A program made the position numbers and the translations under genes. A stretch of DNA of 64,000 nt from contig CM060857.1 of assembly GCA_030737835.1 (NCBI GenBank), positions 1,841,702-1,905,701 on the forward strand, in the 5' to 3' direction. The first letter of the stretch is position 1; every line of letters starts with the position of its first letter. The notes under the pieces were generated by a model. That model made no database searches and was not told the origin of the DNA. It saw only the letters and a program-made list of their open reading frames with translations. Below, one piece after another: positions 12,645-23,034 of this stretch. The stretch is from Acorus gramineus. Lineage: Eukaryota; Streptophyta; Magnoliopsida; Acorales; Acoraceae.

Positions 12645-12964
12645 CGATGTGTGGGAATGGAGGGCTAGGATTCCATAACGAGAGACGAGAGAGTCGTATC
12701 TCTCCGTCTATCACGGACTTTATTTCTTTAACAGACACAGAGAGAGAGAGAGAGAGATTTCTTTGGCTCTGCAGAGAGTGAGTGAAAAAAGTGAAAAGAA
12801 AAAGTGTCACCCGTGTGTGTGTGTGTGTCTTTTTGAGAGAGGGTTGTGTGTAATTAATAGAAGTTGAGTGTGTCAAATGACTTGTTTTTTAAGATGACAA
12901 GATGGCATTATTGATGGGATTGTGGATAACGCTGCCATATTAAAAAATGATCAACAACTTGCGA
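12645..12964 (-). promoter_or_regulatory. Leader and upstream region of the membrane-protein gene
   Basis: Read on the minus strand this holds an AC-type microsatellite (GT on plus, about 12811-12827) and a CT tract (GA on plus, about 12738-12757) upstream of the ATG at 12644. These are typical of plant 5' leaders. ORFs called through the repeats are composition artefacts. Confidence 0.4.
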
Positions 12965-13496
12965 CATTCTTTTCAATGCACGTCCTTGACTAATTGATAA
13001 AAATTGATAATTCGCTGAAACTTCACTTCATCGGTATTGATCTACACAATTAATTATTAGATATAAGTTTTATTTCTTATTAAATATTGTTGATGATATC
13101 GATCAAACCCAAACAAGGGACAAGTGCCATATGCGATGGTGTTGGATGAAGACACGTGGCACTACAAGGGACAGGAGAAGCAATGAAAAGTAGAGAGAGC
13201 TAGCATTCTTTTCAATGCACGTCCTTGACTGAACTAAGATGTATCTCCCTTTATATACTCTGTACAATTGATAAAAATTGATAATTCGCTGAAACTTCAC
13301 TTCATCGGTATTGATCTACACAATTAATTATTGGATACAAATTTTACTTTTTATTGAATGTTGTTGATGATATCGATCAAACTCAGACTTGACTGAATCT
13401 GAACTTCTGAGACAGGTGCCATATGCGATGGTGTTGGATGAAGACACGTGGCACTACAAGGGACAGGAGAAGCAATGAAAAGTAGAGAGAGCTAGC
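12965..13496. repeat. Tandem segmental duplication of about 240 bp
   Basis: Copy 1 (12965-13204) and copy 2 (about 13205-13496) both start at attcttttcaatgcacg and both end at gtagagagagctagc. Both contain a conserved middle (attcgctgaaacttcacttc) and an ACGTG-bearing block (gaagacacgtggcac). Copy 2 carries two extra segments: about 36 bp after the first 26 bases and about 22 bp before the ACGTG block. The duplication looks recent because the shared blocks differ by only a few bases. Confidence 0.88.
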
Positions 13497-15266
13497 TGTG
13501 TAGAGGGGGGAGGTCATCGAGAAGAGGAGCATGGATGGTCTGCCTTTAGCCCGGCCATGAGAGCTATGTGGGATCCCCTCGTGCGAATCTCGAGGCGTGG
13601 TGGGAGAATTCGATGCCATCCATTGCGTCGTCGTTGGTAGAGATGACATGGAATAATATATGGGTGATGAGTGTATAGTAGTCTCAATAGCTCGTATATT
13701 TGTTATGTATATGATGGCTTTTATTTATGTGTAATGTTTGCAGATTATAAAAATTGAGTCCAGTAAAAAATGCAATGAAAGATTGCAACAAGAATGAGTA
13801 TGTGAAAAAGAGGTATGTGGAGCACTAATGTGATTTATTGGGGGTACACGTGACTATGTGAGTCATCAGGGTATGTAAGCCGTTACAACCCTTTTTAAGG
13901 GGAAAATGTGTACATAACAATAGTTCTGATTCGTGATTATTATTGCTAAGTTTATCGGAATGCTCAATGGATCTAATATATAGTTTAGTAAAATGAAAGG
14001 AGAGAGAACTAATTTTCATGTGCTCTGTGATAATGTAATCACGTTGACGCTCTCTTCACTCGAGTAAGTCGTACGACATTGAAACAATATAAAAACTATC
14101 ACACATCCATTATAGTACCACCAACCCTAAAATTTTTTTTTTTTTTAATGTAGTTAGTTACCTTTGGATGACAACCATGTGAACCAAAGCCCCAAAACTC
14201 ATCTAAAGCAAAACTTTTGGTTTAACTTAAACCGTTAAGCTGCATATAAAGGAAGATGTCAATTCATTCTTCACATCACCCGACAGTGAAGAGGCAAGTA
14301 GTTTATCAAACACAACAGGACACAATTTATTCACATTCGGTTTAGCAACAAGAAAGATATGATACCATATGAGGTAGGTGGGTACAAACACACCAAAAGC
14401 ATATATACCCTGATTATAGGGTCATCCAAATAGCCAACAAGGGGGAGTCCACCACACAGAACAGATGTCTTGTGATGCAATAATGAAGCATAGTTGGCCA
14501 GTTATATACAATCAATAAGATGAACAAAGAAATGGATGATCCAAAAATTGTAGATGAGCATACCATGTGAACGACAATACAAAACAGCTCATTTAATCAG
14601 GTCAGGTGAACTGGGCCAAACAGTCATTCATTATCACTTCTGTTCATATGTGGATCCTCAGCCTCGGCGCTCACTGTTTAACAGCGATAACTGCCACTCC
14701 TTACCATCAACAATGAATAATAAACAGATGTTTCCACATCAACAAGAATGTCCAGTGATAAAATCAAGGTAACACCCCCACAACCACCACCACGAAATAT
14801 ACAAAAAAACTGGGGATGCTAATAAGTTGCTAACTAATCAATGCATGACAACAAACATCCTGCGATATGGATGAAAAAAAAGAAGAAGAAAACAGTAGGC
14901 TTTCAATGAATTTGTCCAGGCAACTGAGAGTTGAAGATATGGATGGCATGGATGATAATGATTTGATTGATCTTGTGTGTAAGGATCACTGCAGAGTCTG
15001 ACATGGAATTTTAGCACCCCCATCCAAAGAAACTGTTACAACTGCAATAGGAAAGGACTTTTTAAAGGACCCATGGTATATCAGCAGATTGCAATGAATA
15101 CCCAGAACTTTGCATGCTCTACGGAGAGGGAGAGCAGAGTACACACAAACACACATCAATACAATACCTTGTCCCCCTACTTTGCATCCAGCTTCAGCTG
15201 GGTTGAAATTATTTATATTTAGACGGAATTATTTATGTCTGGTGAAGTAAAACAAGTTAGAAAAAA
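13497..15266. other. Intergenic DNA before the MGCK gene
   Basis: No convincing gene is seen. A GC-richer stretch at about 13497-13650 has no recognisable protein in any frame. The rest is AT-rich. The last 100 bases before 15267 probably contain the leader of the small MGCK gene. Confidence 0.4.
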
Positions 15267-15470
15267 ATGGGTTGCAAACTGGCGTGGGTGAGAGAGTTTG
15301 GCAGGAGGAAGTGGAGGAGAATGCTATGGATGATGAGAGCAGGGATGAAGAGTGGAATCAAGAAAGCTAGGAAGCTCAGGCCGATGTTTCATTATGATCC
15401 ATCAAGCTATGCCCTCGATTTCGATGATGGATGTTGCTCTCGAAGAGATCCCAAAATGTTGTCAGCCTGA
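15267..15470 (+). CDS. Small basic protein with FHYDPSSYALDFDDG motif (67 aa)
   Basis: The protein starts MGCKLAWVREFGRRKWRR. Gly2 and Cys3 could be acylated. The first 40 residues are very basic with Trp and Met, and the C-terminal half carries FHYDPSSYALDFDDG. A (F/H)YDPxSYALNFD-type motif recurs in short plant proteins of unknown function, which is my main reason for calling this a gene. It is intronless, and the ATG follows an A-rich leader. No domain with known activity can be assigned. Upstream introns would not be detected from sequence alone. Confidence 0.66.
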   Translation: MGCKLAWVREFGRRKWRRMLWMMRAGMKSGIKKARKLRPMFHYDPSSYALDFDDGCCSRRDPKMLSA

Positions 15471-16255
15471 AAACCAGGCTGCAGATTCTGATCAGAAACC
15501 TAAATGGGTTTATATGACCATCTAGGTCAGCTAGCAGTCTGCTTGGGGAGAGGCTACCATGTCTTTTGATATTCTTGGGAATCATTTTTATGGGTGTTTA
15601 CTGATCTCTTATTTTCATGGCTTTGTAATCATAATGTTCATGTTATAACATCTGCTTTGCTAATGTATATGCTCTTCATGTTTTGGTTGTATGATCGTCA
15701 TGGTTTGACTGGTTTCAAAATGCTAATCATCCTTTGGAAGTAGTGGCATTTAAGCATAGTAGTCTTAAGTTAAAACAAGTTCACATCATGATCTTATTGA
15801 TCAGTAAGTTCAGTTCTGGGTTCAGTTTAGGTATCTGTTGGCTGCTTTGTTTCTTGAATTATGGCTACTGCTCACCCTTCCCTTCATTTGTCTGCATTAC
15901 AGGTGACATATTCTAGTTGTGCATTTCATTTTATACTAGAATAGAATTGCCCACACAGATATGAATATACAATAAAAAGTGACCATGGGATGTCAACAAC
16001 TGCACTAATCTGCTAGTCAACGAGCAAGACATATGACAAATTAAAATAAGCTTGTCTACACAAATGTTTGTACAATGAGAAACAAAGTGCCTAGATCTAG
16101 TTTGCGCAGAGGGGTCAAAGTCCCAATATACATCTCACAAGCTACCTAATAGGCTAAATGCAGCCCTGTATAAAAGCTCCATGATGCGCCAGAACAATTT
16201 CTTGGTTCAGAAAGGAAAACAATGGGACTGACCTTTAGTTCACTTTCTACAATGT
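15471..16255. other. Spacer between two convergent genes
   Basis: The left part is the probable 3' untranslated region of the MGCK gene and the right part is the probable 3' untranslated region of the minus-strand GID8 gene. A 60-codon ORF at 15734-15916 is hydrophobic but has no supporting features. Confidence 0.4.
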
Positions 16256-19200
16256 TTAAACAGTGGGATCTTCAAGCACAGCAGTAGACAAGTCATTGAT
16301 GCGTGGATAAGTAGCCTTCTCATCAAGCTGGTTCTGAACCCAAATCAGCATCTTTAACAAGCTTGGAAGCTTCGGATCTGCAATTTGACAAATGCAGTTT
16401 TTGAAATTGAACATACAGTTTAACAAGAGGTGTTGTAACAAATTTATCAGTAAATCAATTTTAGTGGTAGAGTTCCTACCTTCAACAAATATACACACAC
16501 TTGATAATGGATGTTTCAATTGGGGAATAAAAAAGAAAGTATTTCAGTGGAAGACATGCCCATATGGTATGTAACTATGTATGCATCGTCGAAAAAATCA
16601 TCATCATAATGTTCAAACACAAATCCTGTAAGCCTATTCATTAAGTGCCAATTGTTTTGCTACAATTCCTTGCAAACCTAAGAGCAGGGAGACATTTCTA
16701 CTTTCACATAGTGACCACCATATGTCAAGGTGTTGAACTACAAGCCTGCAATGAGGGAACAATTGCTTAAATTTTCCTCTCTCAACCCTTTCTTGAATCA
16801 AAGAAGATTTGTTGCTTGGAATAAGTTTTAGGTGGACTGTGTGGGTGTGTTAAATCTTCCACCTGAACAGTGGGTTTGGAGAAAAAATGTCTTTCTAGTC
16901 TATGTTAATGTTCCTTGGTTAGTTAGTTAAGATATAAGGTGTAAAAAAAGAGTGTACTTTATTATGCAGGAAAGTGAACATGAATATGTCCTCTTTGGTT
17001 TATGGATTATGTTTACCCAGAGGAGAATTCATATGCACAGGATATTTCTCTGGTGTTCTCTAAAATTTAACCCGTATATGAACATTCAGGTTTTTCAATC
17101 ACCATAAAATAACTGGTAATTACAAATATATATTTTCTTCCAGGACATCATTGGAAAGCTACAGAGCAACCTACTCAAACAGAAGGCAGACTAGATCCAT
17201 ATCCATGTCCAAAAATTTTGCTTGTATAAGATATGACTGGTATAGAGTTGATAATACTAGGAGTGAGTGAGAAATTTGAGTTTAAGATTGCATTCAGGCT
17301 TGCTAAACAGCTTTTGCCATCCTTACATTTAATAAATGAGAAAAAAATGACGACTGGGGAAAAAAACACATGAAATTAGCACAGAACCAGTAAATGTAGG
17401 ACACACAACATTATAATATAACAATAAAAATAATCTGAATGAGTGACACAATAGGAAAAATAATAAGCATATATAACTGCTAATTTAGAATCACAGACAT
17501 ATAGAGGAATAAATGTAAAGTTAATTTCTAACCTTTTTCATGACTCTGACTTGTGAGGATTGCAGCATTGACTTCACTTGCTGTTTTCAAGCGCTGGGAA
17601 ATGTGCAGAAGTTCTCCAAATGGGCAGCTCGATGCATCTTCAAATGCCAGCAGTGCAACGGTCTTTTCCAGTTCCTCCAAAAAAGCTTGCTGCAGCAAAA
17701 TTTATTACTATAAATGGTGAAGAAAAATGCAATTTATAGTTGAAAGTCCTAGAAAATATTCTCATTAGAAGATGCAGGGAATCAGTAGATCATCATTTGA
17801 TATTGCATAAATATCGTTTCAAACAGCCTGCTAAAGAACAGTTCTAGGATTGCATAAATCAGATGAGAACAGGACTTCAGATACTGATAACCAAGATTTC
17901 TGTGTTAAAGTGAATAGATGATGAAAAGGCCATAGCAAGGTTGTTCATAAGTAAATCAATTGAAAAACATGTTAAAGCTACAAGATGAGGAGAAAATTAA
18001 AAAGATGGTGCATTACATTTTCTTCACCTCTCGGTGCAAGCTCCTCCTGAGCAAACTCTAAAGCTTCTTCCACCTTTCCATCCCGAATCAATTCAATGAA
18101 CCTTTGCTGTTGAAGATGGAAAAATAATTGGGGATTTGTGTCCAGTATCTGCATGTATAATTACCTAATCAGTATCTCAAGTACACAAGCATCAGATTCT
18201 AATTCTAGAAACAATTCCACCATCATTCCACAGTTTGAGGTAGCATATGTGATGAGTCAAGAAATACAAGGATGAGTGCAGTCGAGCGTAACGGAAACTG
18301 GAACCAGGGAAACCAAGCAAGAGAACCTTGGTTTTAAGTATCAAGAAAACATTGATTTTCCAGTTCTCCAGAATTCAAGGAACAGACACTATGTAAATTT
18401 GGGGGGGGGGGGGGGGGGGTGTATGTGTGCCACTATAGAGAGTGAATTGGGTACCTTATCTTCCATTCTAGGGGTAAAACAGAAGAAAAAATAGAAGGTC
18501 AATACAAAAAAATTTCCCCTTTTTTTGAAATAAAAATATTTTTCACCTTAAATTGGAAAAAAAACCCGGATCAAAGTACAGATCACTCAATTATAAAACA
18601 TAAACTGAAGAGGATGGATCAAAGTGACACAAGAGGAAATAAATACACACATTCAATTGTCATTGATAATCAAATATCTTGATGTAATGTAGCCTTGTTT
18701 GTTTACTTGGTGAGAGGTAGAGTTTTTACTTTTTAGATACCCATAATTCCCTGACTGATTTTCTTTTTCAACAGAGTGATCGGAAAAATGTGAAGATATG
18801 AGGTGAAGTAATCACATAGAGGAGTGACATCCATTATAACATACATGCATCTTCCACTGGTTGAAGACTAATTGACTTATGTGATGTCTAAATGTTATAA
18901 AGGAAGGTGAGGAACATATATGCATGCAGTAAAAAGCCCCTCTAGCACCAATGGAATCTAAAGAAAAAAATAGAACAATCTTGTGGGAGGATAAGACCAA
19001 ATGGTAAACATTGATGAGGTTTACAAAACTGCAAGAAACTATAATGTCATATGCACATGTCATACATTTCAGCATGATACTAAGTAAATAAAAGATGCCA
19101 ATAATCATTCCTTGGTTGCAAACTCAAGAAACCTGTGTTTTCGAAACCGATCAATGATGTTGAATCATGTAGTCACATATAAAATTAAGCTAACAAAACT

Positions 19201-20316
19201 AAGTAATAACTAAAACATATATTCCAAATGCAGAAAGATGCAAGGCAGAGAAAACAAAAGGATCTATCAAACAGTGCTGAGGCTTTGCAGGATAGTCTAT
19301 ATTAGCTTTCTAAACAAAGTGATAAGATGTGCTGAGACAGTCCTGCTCCACAACATCAAACATAAATTTTTTAAAAAAGATCATAATAGATTGTGCATAT
19401 TTATCAAGTTGATGGTATTAATAGCAGAGAGCTCCAACCAAATAAAAACAATTAAAACATGTAAGTTCAATCACACGGTAAAAGTCAGAGGGCACCTCAC
19501 CTCTGGATTCAAATCGTTAACTTTTTCAATTGCATCCTTGACATTCCCACATTGCACAGCCTTTTTCACAGCCATTCGATCTGTTATGGTTGCAAGATCT
19601 ATATCTGCTATTCACCAATAAGGAAAATCCTATGCCCTGAGTGAAACATACAGCATTCAAGTAACAAACAAACAGAAGCATTGGTGATCTAATTTTTAGT
19701 TCGTCGTATGCCAGATAAAAAAATGAATCGGCCTAGTGATCATAGAAACTGAAATCAAAGCAGATGACAATATGATATGGTATATAATGAACATTTCCCG
19801 AATTGGTCTTAACCATCATTTCCAAGGAATAGATTAGAAATGCAAAAGATTAAAACTATTAATGATTATGATTCGAATAAGATGAAAATGTATGAATACG
19901 AAGATCAAAGTAAAAGCATATCAGTTAAAGATACGTTCAGTGCCAGACTCCATTCGGAATTTCTCCGCAGCTTCCACATATCCCTCCGTGACGAGGAAAT
20001 TCATCACCAGCTTGTTCATGTCGTCCTTCCTGATCTTCACATCGTTCAGCTTCTTCTCCCACTCCTCCCTCGTGATCACCTTCTTTGAAGCCTAAAACGA
20101 AATCAAAACTCCGCATAAACGCGCGACTCTATGCATCTCATGATTGAATTTTCGTTTGAATAAACCATAACAGATTTACATTCGAATCAAAGACTTGGAG
20201 AACAAAAGGAGGAGAGACGAGAAAAAGAGATATCAATTGGAAGTGAATGCGTGTCTCACTGAGATTGAAGAAGAAGAGAAAGAGTAGTATAGAGGAATCG
20301 AATCTAGGGTTACCAT
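16256..20316 (-). CDS. GID8: GID8 homologue, LisH-CTLH-CRA protein (6 coding exons, 225 aa)
   Basis: GID8 (human TWA1) is a core scaffold subunit of the GID/CTLH E3 ubiquitin-ligase complex. It holds the RING subunits and the RanBPM-type partner through its LisH, CTLH and CRA regions. Coding exons on the minus strand are 20316-20314, 20091-19935, 19607-19501, 18148-18017, 17689-17533 and 16377-16256. All borders are in phase with AG acceptors and GT donors. LisH lies at about residues 25-51 ([20 protein letters not shown]), CTLH at about 57-115 and CRA from about 111 to the end. The last exon encodes [20 protein letters not shown], highly conserved in plant GID8. The length matches Arabidopsis GID8 (about 226 aa). 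The first coding exon contributes only the ATG; the donor GTAACC follows directly. The protein appears complete. Confidence 0.94.
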
Positions 20317-20597
20317 TTTTTTTGGATCGAATCGATGGCACTGGTGAGGATGACATTCGATCACGGGATCTCCATAGATGCTCGGATTGAGAAACCCTAG
20401 TCGTCCGAAGATCCGATCTCACCAGTCACCAAGGAGGGTGAAGTCTCAGGGGAAGGATTTACTGGTCGGAGAGGTTGAAGGGGGAAAAGGAATGACGATG
20501 ACGTGGACAATTGCCTGTTGCAGAGGAAGCACGGCATTAAAATAAAATAAAAATAAATGAAATATATATTACAATGCTCAAACCGTGATTAAAATCA
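20317..20597 (-). promoter_or_regulatory. Leader and promoter region of the GID8 gene
   Basis: The bases directly upstream of the ATG on the minus strand are GC-richer to about 20470 and are likely transcribed 5' leader. No clear TATA box is seen, as expected for a broadly expressed plant gene. An AAAAT-type A/T-rich stretch follows at about 20535-20575. Confidence 0.4.
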
Positions 20598-21461
20598 GGG
20601 AAATGTTTTTCTTTTTAGCTCCTTGAAATCTTCTTGAAATCACAAAAAAAAAAATTTTAAATAAAAAAATTATTTTAAATTTTCTTAAAATGCATATGGT
20701 TAACTAATTTAATCCCTTCATCAAGAGTATATTGAAATAAGTCTTTAGAATTTTACTAAATTTGAATTCAGTCTCTACAAACTTTATTAAATCAGATTTA
20801 GTTCTTTTATAAGACAAGAATATCCTCGTCATTTTTCAACATCACTATTTCCTGAAATATCATCTTCATCTGTAAAAAAAAATATCCATCAAACTTCATT
20901 TGATCTATAAAATTGACTCATTTTTTAAACATTTTTACCCTCTCAATCTCATTACAGAGACTGAACAAAAAAAATTTATAACTTCATCAACTTCATTACA
21001 AAATCAATAGAGAAAACAATTTAAAAACCAAATCAAATTTCTATAATACATTATTAACTCAAAATTACTAACAATAAAAAGTATGACACTTTGATTATAA
21101 AACTATAATTTGTTTAATAAAATTTAAATAAATCAGTATATTTTTAGATAATCACATGGATTTTTTATGGTTTTAAGAAGATTTCAGGGAGTTAAAGACG
21201 ATTTTTAAATTTTACAGGAACTTTTTTTTATTTTTATAAGTTTTCATAGAGTTATTTCGATTTTTTCTAACAAAAAAAAATAAATTTTAAAAGGGCATAA
21301 CAGTAATTTACCATGCATGATTAGGGCTAACCACACATTTGGTTAGTTATAGGGACTAAAATAAATATTATCTAATAAGATATGGACATGAGAAAATTTA
21401 CCAATTTTATAGGAACTTGTTATGATCTGCATAAGTTTCCAGGAGCTATATCGATTTTCCC
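20598..21461. mobile_element. MULE-type element, family A, copy 2 (864 bp, inverted relative to copy 1)
   Basis: Read on the minus strand this is colinear with 1652-2510 over nearly its full length, sharing for example the tgtgtggttag and ttattagataatatttatttta blocks. The ends are gggaaatg and cgattttccc. The flanking 9-mers are ttaaaatca (20589-20597) and ttaaaatta (21462-21470), one mismatch. It carries no ORF. The right-hand 9-mer is shared with the neighbouring family B element. Confidence 0.76.
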
Positions 21462-21470
21462 TTAAAATTA

Positions 21471-21820
21471 AGGAAAAATCCAAATAACCCCCTATAAACT
21501 TTTTAAAATCTTTATAACTCTATGAAAACTATTATGTAAATCTAAATAGCTCATGATTAAATTTTTGTCGATAAATGAGAAATATTATGTAAATATTTAG
21601 CATTTTTAACACATTGTAGGTGTTATTGATATATTATGTTTTCAATCAAGATTAAACAATCAGAATATTCATATAACAATCCAAATCTCTCAATGAAAAA
21701 TTTAACTCATGGGATAATTTAGATTTATATAGGTGTTTTAAAGGGGTTATATGTTTAAGAAAAGACACAGGGTTATATAGATTTTAGGCAGTTTACGGGG
21801 GTTATTTGGATTTTTTTTCC
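21471..21820. mobile_element. MULE-type MITE, family B, copy 1 (350 bp)
   Basis: The inverted ends are nearly identical over about 25 bp. The left end starts aggaaaaatccaaataaccc and the inverted right end gives ggaaaaaaaatccaaataac. A perfect 9-bp duplication, ttaaaatta, flanks it at 21462-21470 and 21821-21829. It has no coding capacity. Related copies lie at about 30240-30655 and 54583-55030. Confidence 0.8.
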
Positions 21821-21829
21821 TTAAAATTA

Positions 21830-23034
21830 TTATAGAATTCATGACATATGGTAATTTTTTTTATTGGATAACAACTATGGATGAATTTTATGTGAGAATG
21901 TACTTTGGCAGCGTGCGTTTGTTTTCCTGATTATATATTTTCCAATTTTTGGAAAAATATATATTCATTATATGAAAAAAATATATATTTAAAAAAATAA
22001 ATCACCAATTTAATTGTGTATGACATTTTTCAAATTATTATTGTTAAAACTCGATCACATAATAATTCAATAATAAATTTTTTCTTATTATCAACGGTGT
22101 GATACATGAGACGGTACGAGATTATCTAATCCATTATTAGTTCCATGTCTTATTAGTAGCCGTTCGTGCATAATGAGATTATAATTTTTTTTTATAAAGA
22201 AAAATGGTAGACTTTTGTCTTTATATTAATAAATAAAAGAGAGAATAAACTCAAAATAAAAGCTAAAAAATAAGGAAGTAAAAGAAAGACATACATAGCA
22301 TAAAAATAGAAAAAATATGATGCATGGTTGTAGAAGAGAGAGATCTACATCATAGTAACAAAGTTCGTGTACGGCAAATATTCAGTCAGTGTCATCTTCG
22401 ATACGATACATGTACATTCGTACATTATACGAAATAAATACAAAAAAGTACAGGGATAATTAGACTATTTTCTAGATAATTTAAGCATTAGTATGTATTA
22501 ATGAATTTAATATGCATTATATTCGATACAATATATTTTGTACGTTTGATGTCTAATCGGAGTACTTTAATAAATATTCGGATAAGTACGGAGTACTTTG
22601 TTACTATATTCTACATATGAATATGATACAACCACACCAGCAAAAACACCTGGCCGCCCCTGAACAAAAAAACTTCCTTCCCCTAACCACAGAATTCTCT
22701 CCACGCATAATCTCTCCCCAATCCAAAGTGAATTTGATGCCTCTAGATTGTTATTTTAACTAATTCATTGATCACTAACAAACTAGTTTCATGCGGTCAC
22801 TTCGTGATCATTGATGTTTTTATGTTATTTTTGTTACGAATGCTCTCTCTTTTGGAATGGGTCCATCTTATCTTGGTTAAACTTTTAGTTAAACTTGTTT
22901 TTGTTCTCAATTTATATTTCTCTAACCCATTGTAGACTGCGAGGGAGGGTATTATAGTCATTACCGAGGCCTCTGGATGAAATGCCGCCCCGTCCGTCGT
23001 GTTGGGATAACGAGAAAAAAAAAAAAAGTGAGCA
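21830..23034. other. Intergenic DNA upstream of CYP37
   Basis: AT-rich to about 22650 with no gene. Short near-repeats of the acggagtacttt type occur near 22550-22605. From about 22930 the sequence becomes GC-richer, probably the CYP37 promoter and leader; an A-rich run lies just before the ATG at 23035. Confidence 0.4.

Noticed and set aside
12279-12876. Alternative frames over the first exon of the membrane-protein gene
   Set aside because: Only the 12644-12312 frame carries the conserved membrane helix and joins exon 2 in phase; the others are GC-driven shadows.
18401-18419. Long G run, possible G-quadruplex regulator
   Set aside because: It is a plain homopolymer inside a GID8 intron. 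Similar G or C runs occur at 26461 and 34291, and nothing else around them suggests function.
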